The translations under genes were made by a program, and so were the position numbers. This document shows, one piece after another, positions 20,983 through 21,062 of a DNA stretch of 21,062 bases. Where the stretch lies: positions 1 to 21,062 of the forward strand of contig CAYFUT010000046.1 of the NCBI GenBank assembly GCA_964346395.1, read 5' to 3'. The first letter of the stretch is position 1. Each line of letters starts with the position of its first letter. Under the pieces are notes generated by a model. The model saw only the letters and a list, made by a program, of their open reading frames with translations, did not search any database and had not been told where the DNA came from. The DNA is from CAYFUT01 sp964346395 (GTDB lineage: Bacteria > Bacillota > Halanaerobiia > Halobacteroidales > Halobacteroidaceae).

Positions 20983-21062
20983 TTAATTTTCATTTTTAAT
21001 TAATTCTTCAGCATGCTGTAAAGTTGTTTCCGTTAAACTACCATCTAACATACGGGCCAACT
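20983..21062 (-). CDS. recN: RecN, DNA repair protein, C-terminal end (gene runs off the window)
   Basis: The last 25 codons are visible, ending at TAA 20985-20983. They read LARMLDGSLTETTLQHAEEL and a short polar tail, matching the C-terminal end of RecN (EIARMLSG...TLxHAxELL). RecN is an SMC-like ATPase that acts early in double-strand break repair. recN directly before spoIVB is the usual order in spore-forming Firmicutes, which supports the call despite the short piece. No terminator hairpin is evident in the 137 bases to spoIVB, so some read-through is possible. Confidence 0.85.
   Translation of the reverse strand, partial: LARMLDGSLTETTLQHAEELIKNEN

Overview
The window is a dense block of sporulation and housekeeping genes from a low-GC, endospore-forming Firmicute of clostridial type. 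Almost everything lies on the minus strand; only cheX is on the plus strand. Gene content and order (recN end, spoIVB, spo0A; a Nudix/DUF3866/SpoIIM block; deoB-punA-deoA; dacF-spoIIAA-spoIIAB-sigF; spoVAA-AB-AC) match the chromosomal core of spore formers. A halophilic or anaerobic lineage such as Halanaerobiales/Halobacteroidaceae is my inference from the mix of genes (NSS-type sodium symporter with a small partner, SteA/SteB pair, SpoIIM) and is not proven by the sequence.

Layout, read in the direction of transcription (high to low coordinates). (1) 21062-18565: 3' end of recN, then spoIVB (sigma-K checkpoint protease) and spo0A (master response regulator). Each of the last two is followed by its own terminator, and spo0A has a good sigma-H promoter. 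(2) 18461-15260: a tightly overlapping four-gene operon, SteA-like, SteB/MctB-like, GT2 glycosyltransferase and MraY/WecA-type phosphoglycosyltransferase, probably an envelope-building or cell-separation module. (3) 15166-13558: an NSS sodium symporter followed one base later by a 31-residue single-helix partner protein, with a sigma-A-type promoter in front and a terminator behind. (4) 13410-12029: an M20 peptidase and an unlisted 52-residue Spo0E-like phosphatase that apparently starts on ATT. (5) 11879-8781: DUF3866 protein, ADP-ribose pyrophosphatase, a ComB-like protein and SpoIIM. (6) 8687-5318: phosphopentomutase, purine nucleoside phosphorylase and pyrimidine nucleoside phosphorylase, a complete nucleoside-to-ribose-5-phosphate salvage set, converging on cheX across a shared hairpin. 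(7) 4537-1: dacF, the spoIIA operon under its own sigma-H promoter, a terminator, then a sigma-G-like promoter driving a small membrane-protein gene and spoVAA-spoVAB-spoVAC (truncated by the window edge).

Together the genes encode the sporulation entry switch (Spo0A, with a Spo0E-like protein that could drain its phosphate), the first forespore-specific sigma factor and its regulators (SpoIIAA/AB/SigF), engulfment (SpoIIM), the sigma-K checkpoint protease SpoIVB, cortex/cell wall trimming (DacF), and dipicolinate transport (SpoVA). The regulatory sites I could read agree with that: two promoters with the same sigma-H architecture precede spo0A and spoIIAA, and a sigma-G-like promoter lies inside the terminator tail before the spoVA block. 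Three genes shorter than about 55 codons were found by hand: the spoVA leader gene, the Spo0E-like gene and the symporter partner. I saw no tRNA, rRNA, CRISPR array, insertion sequence or phage gene.
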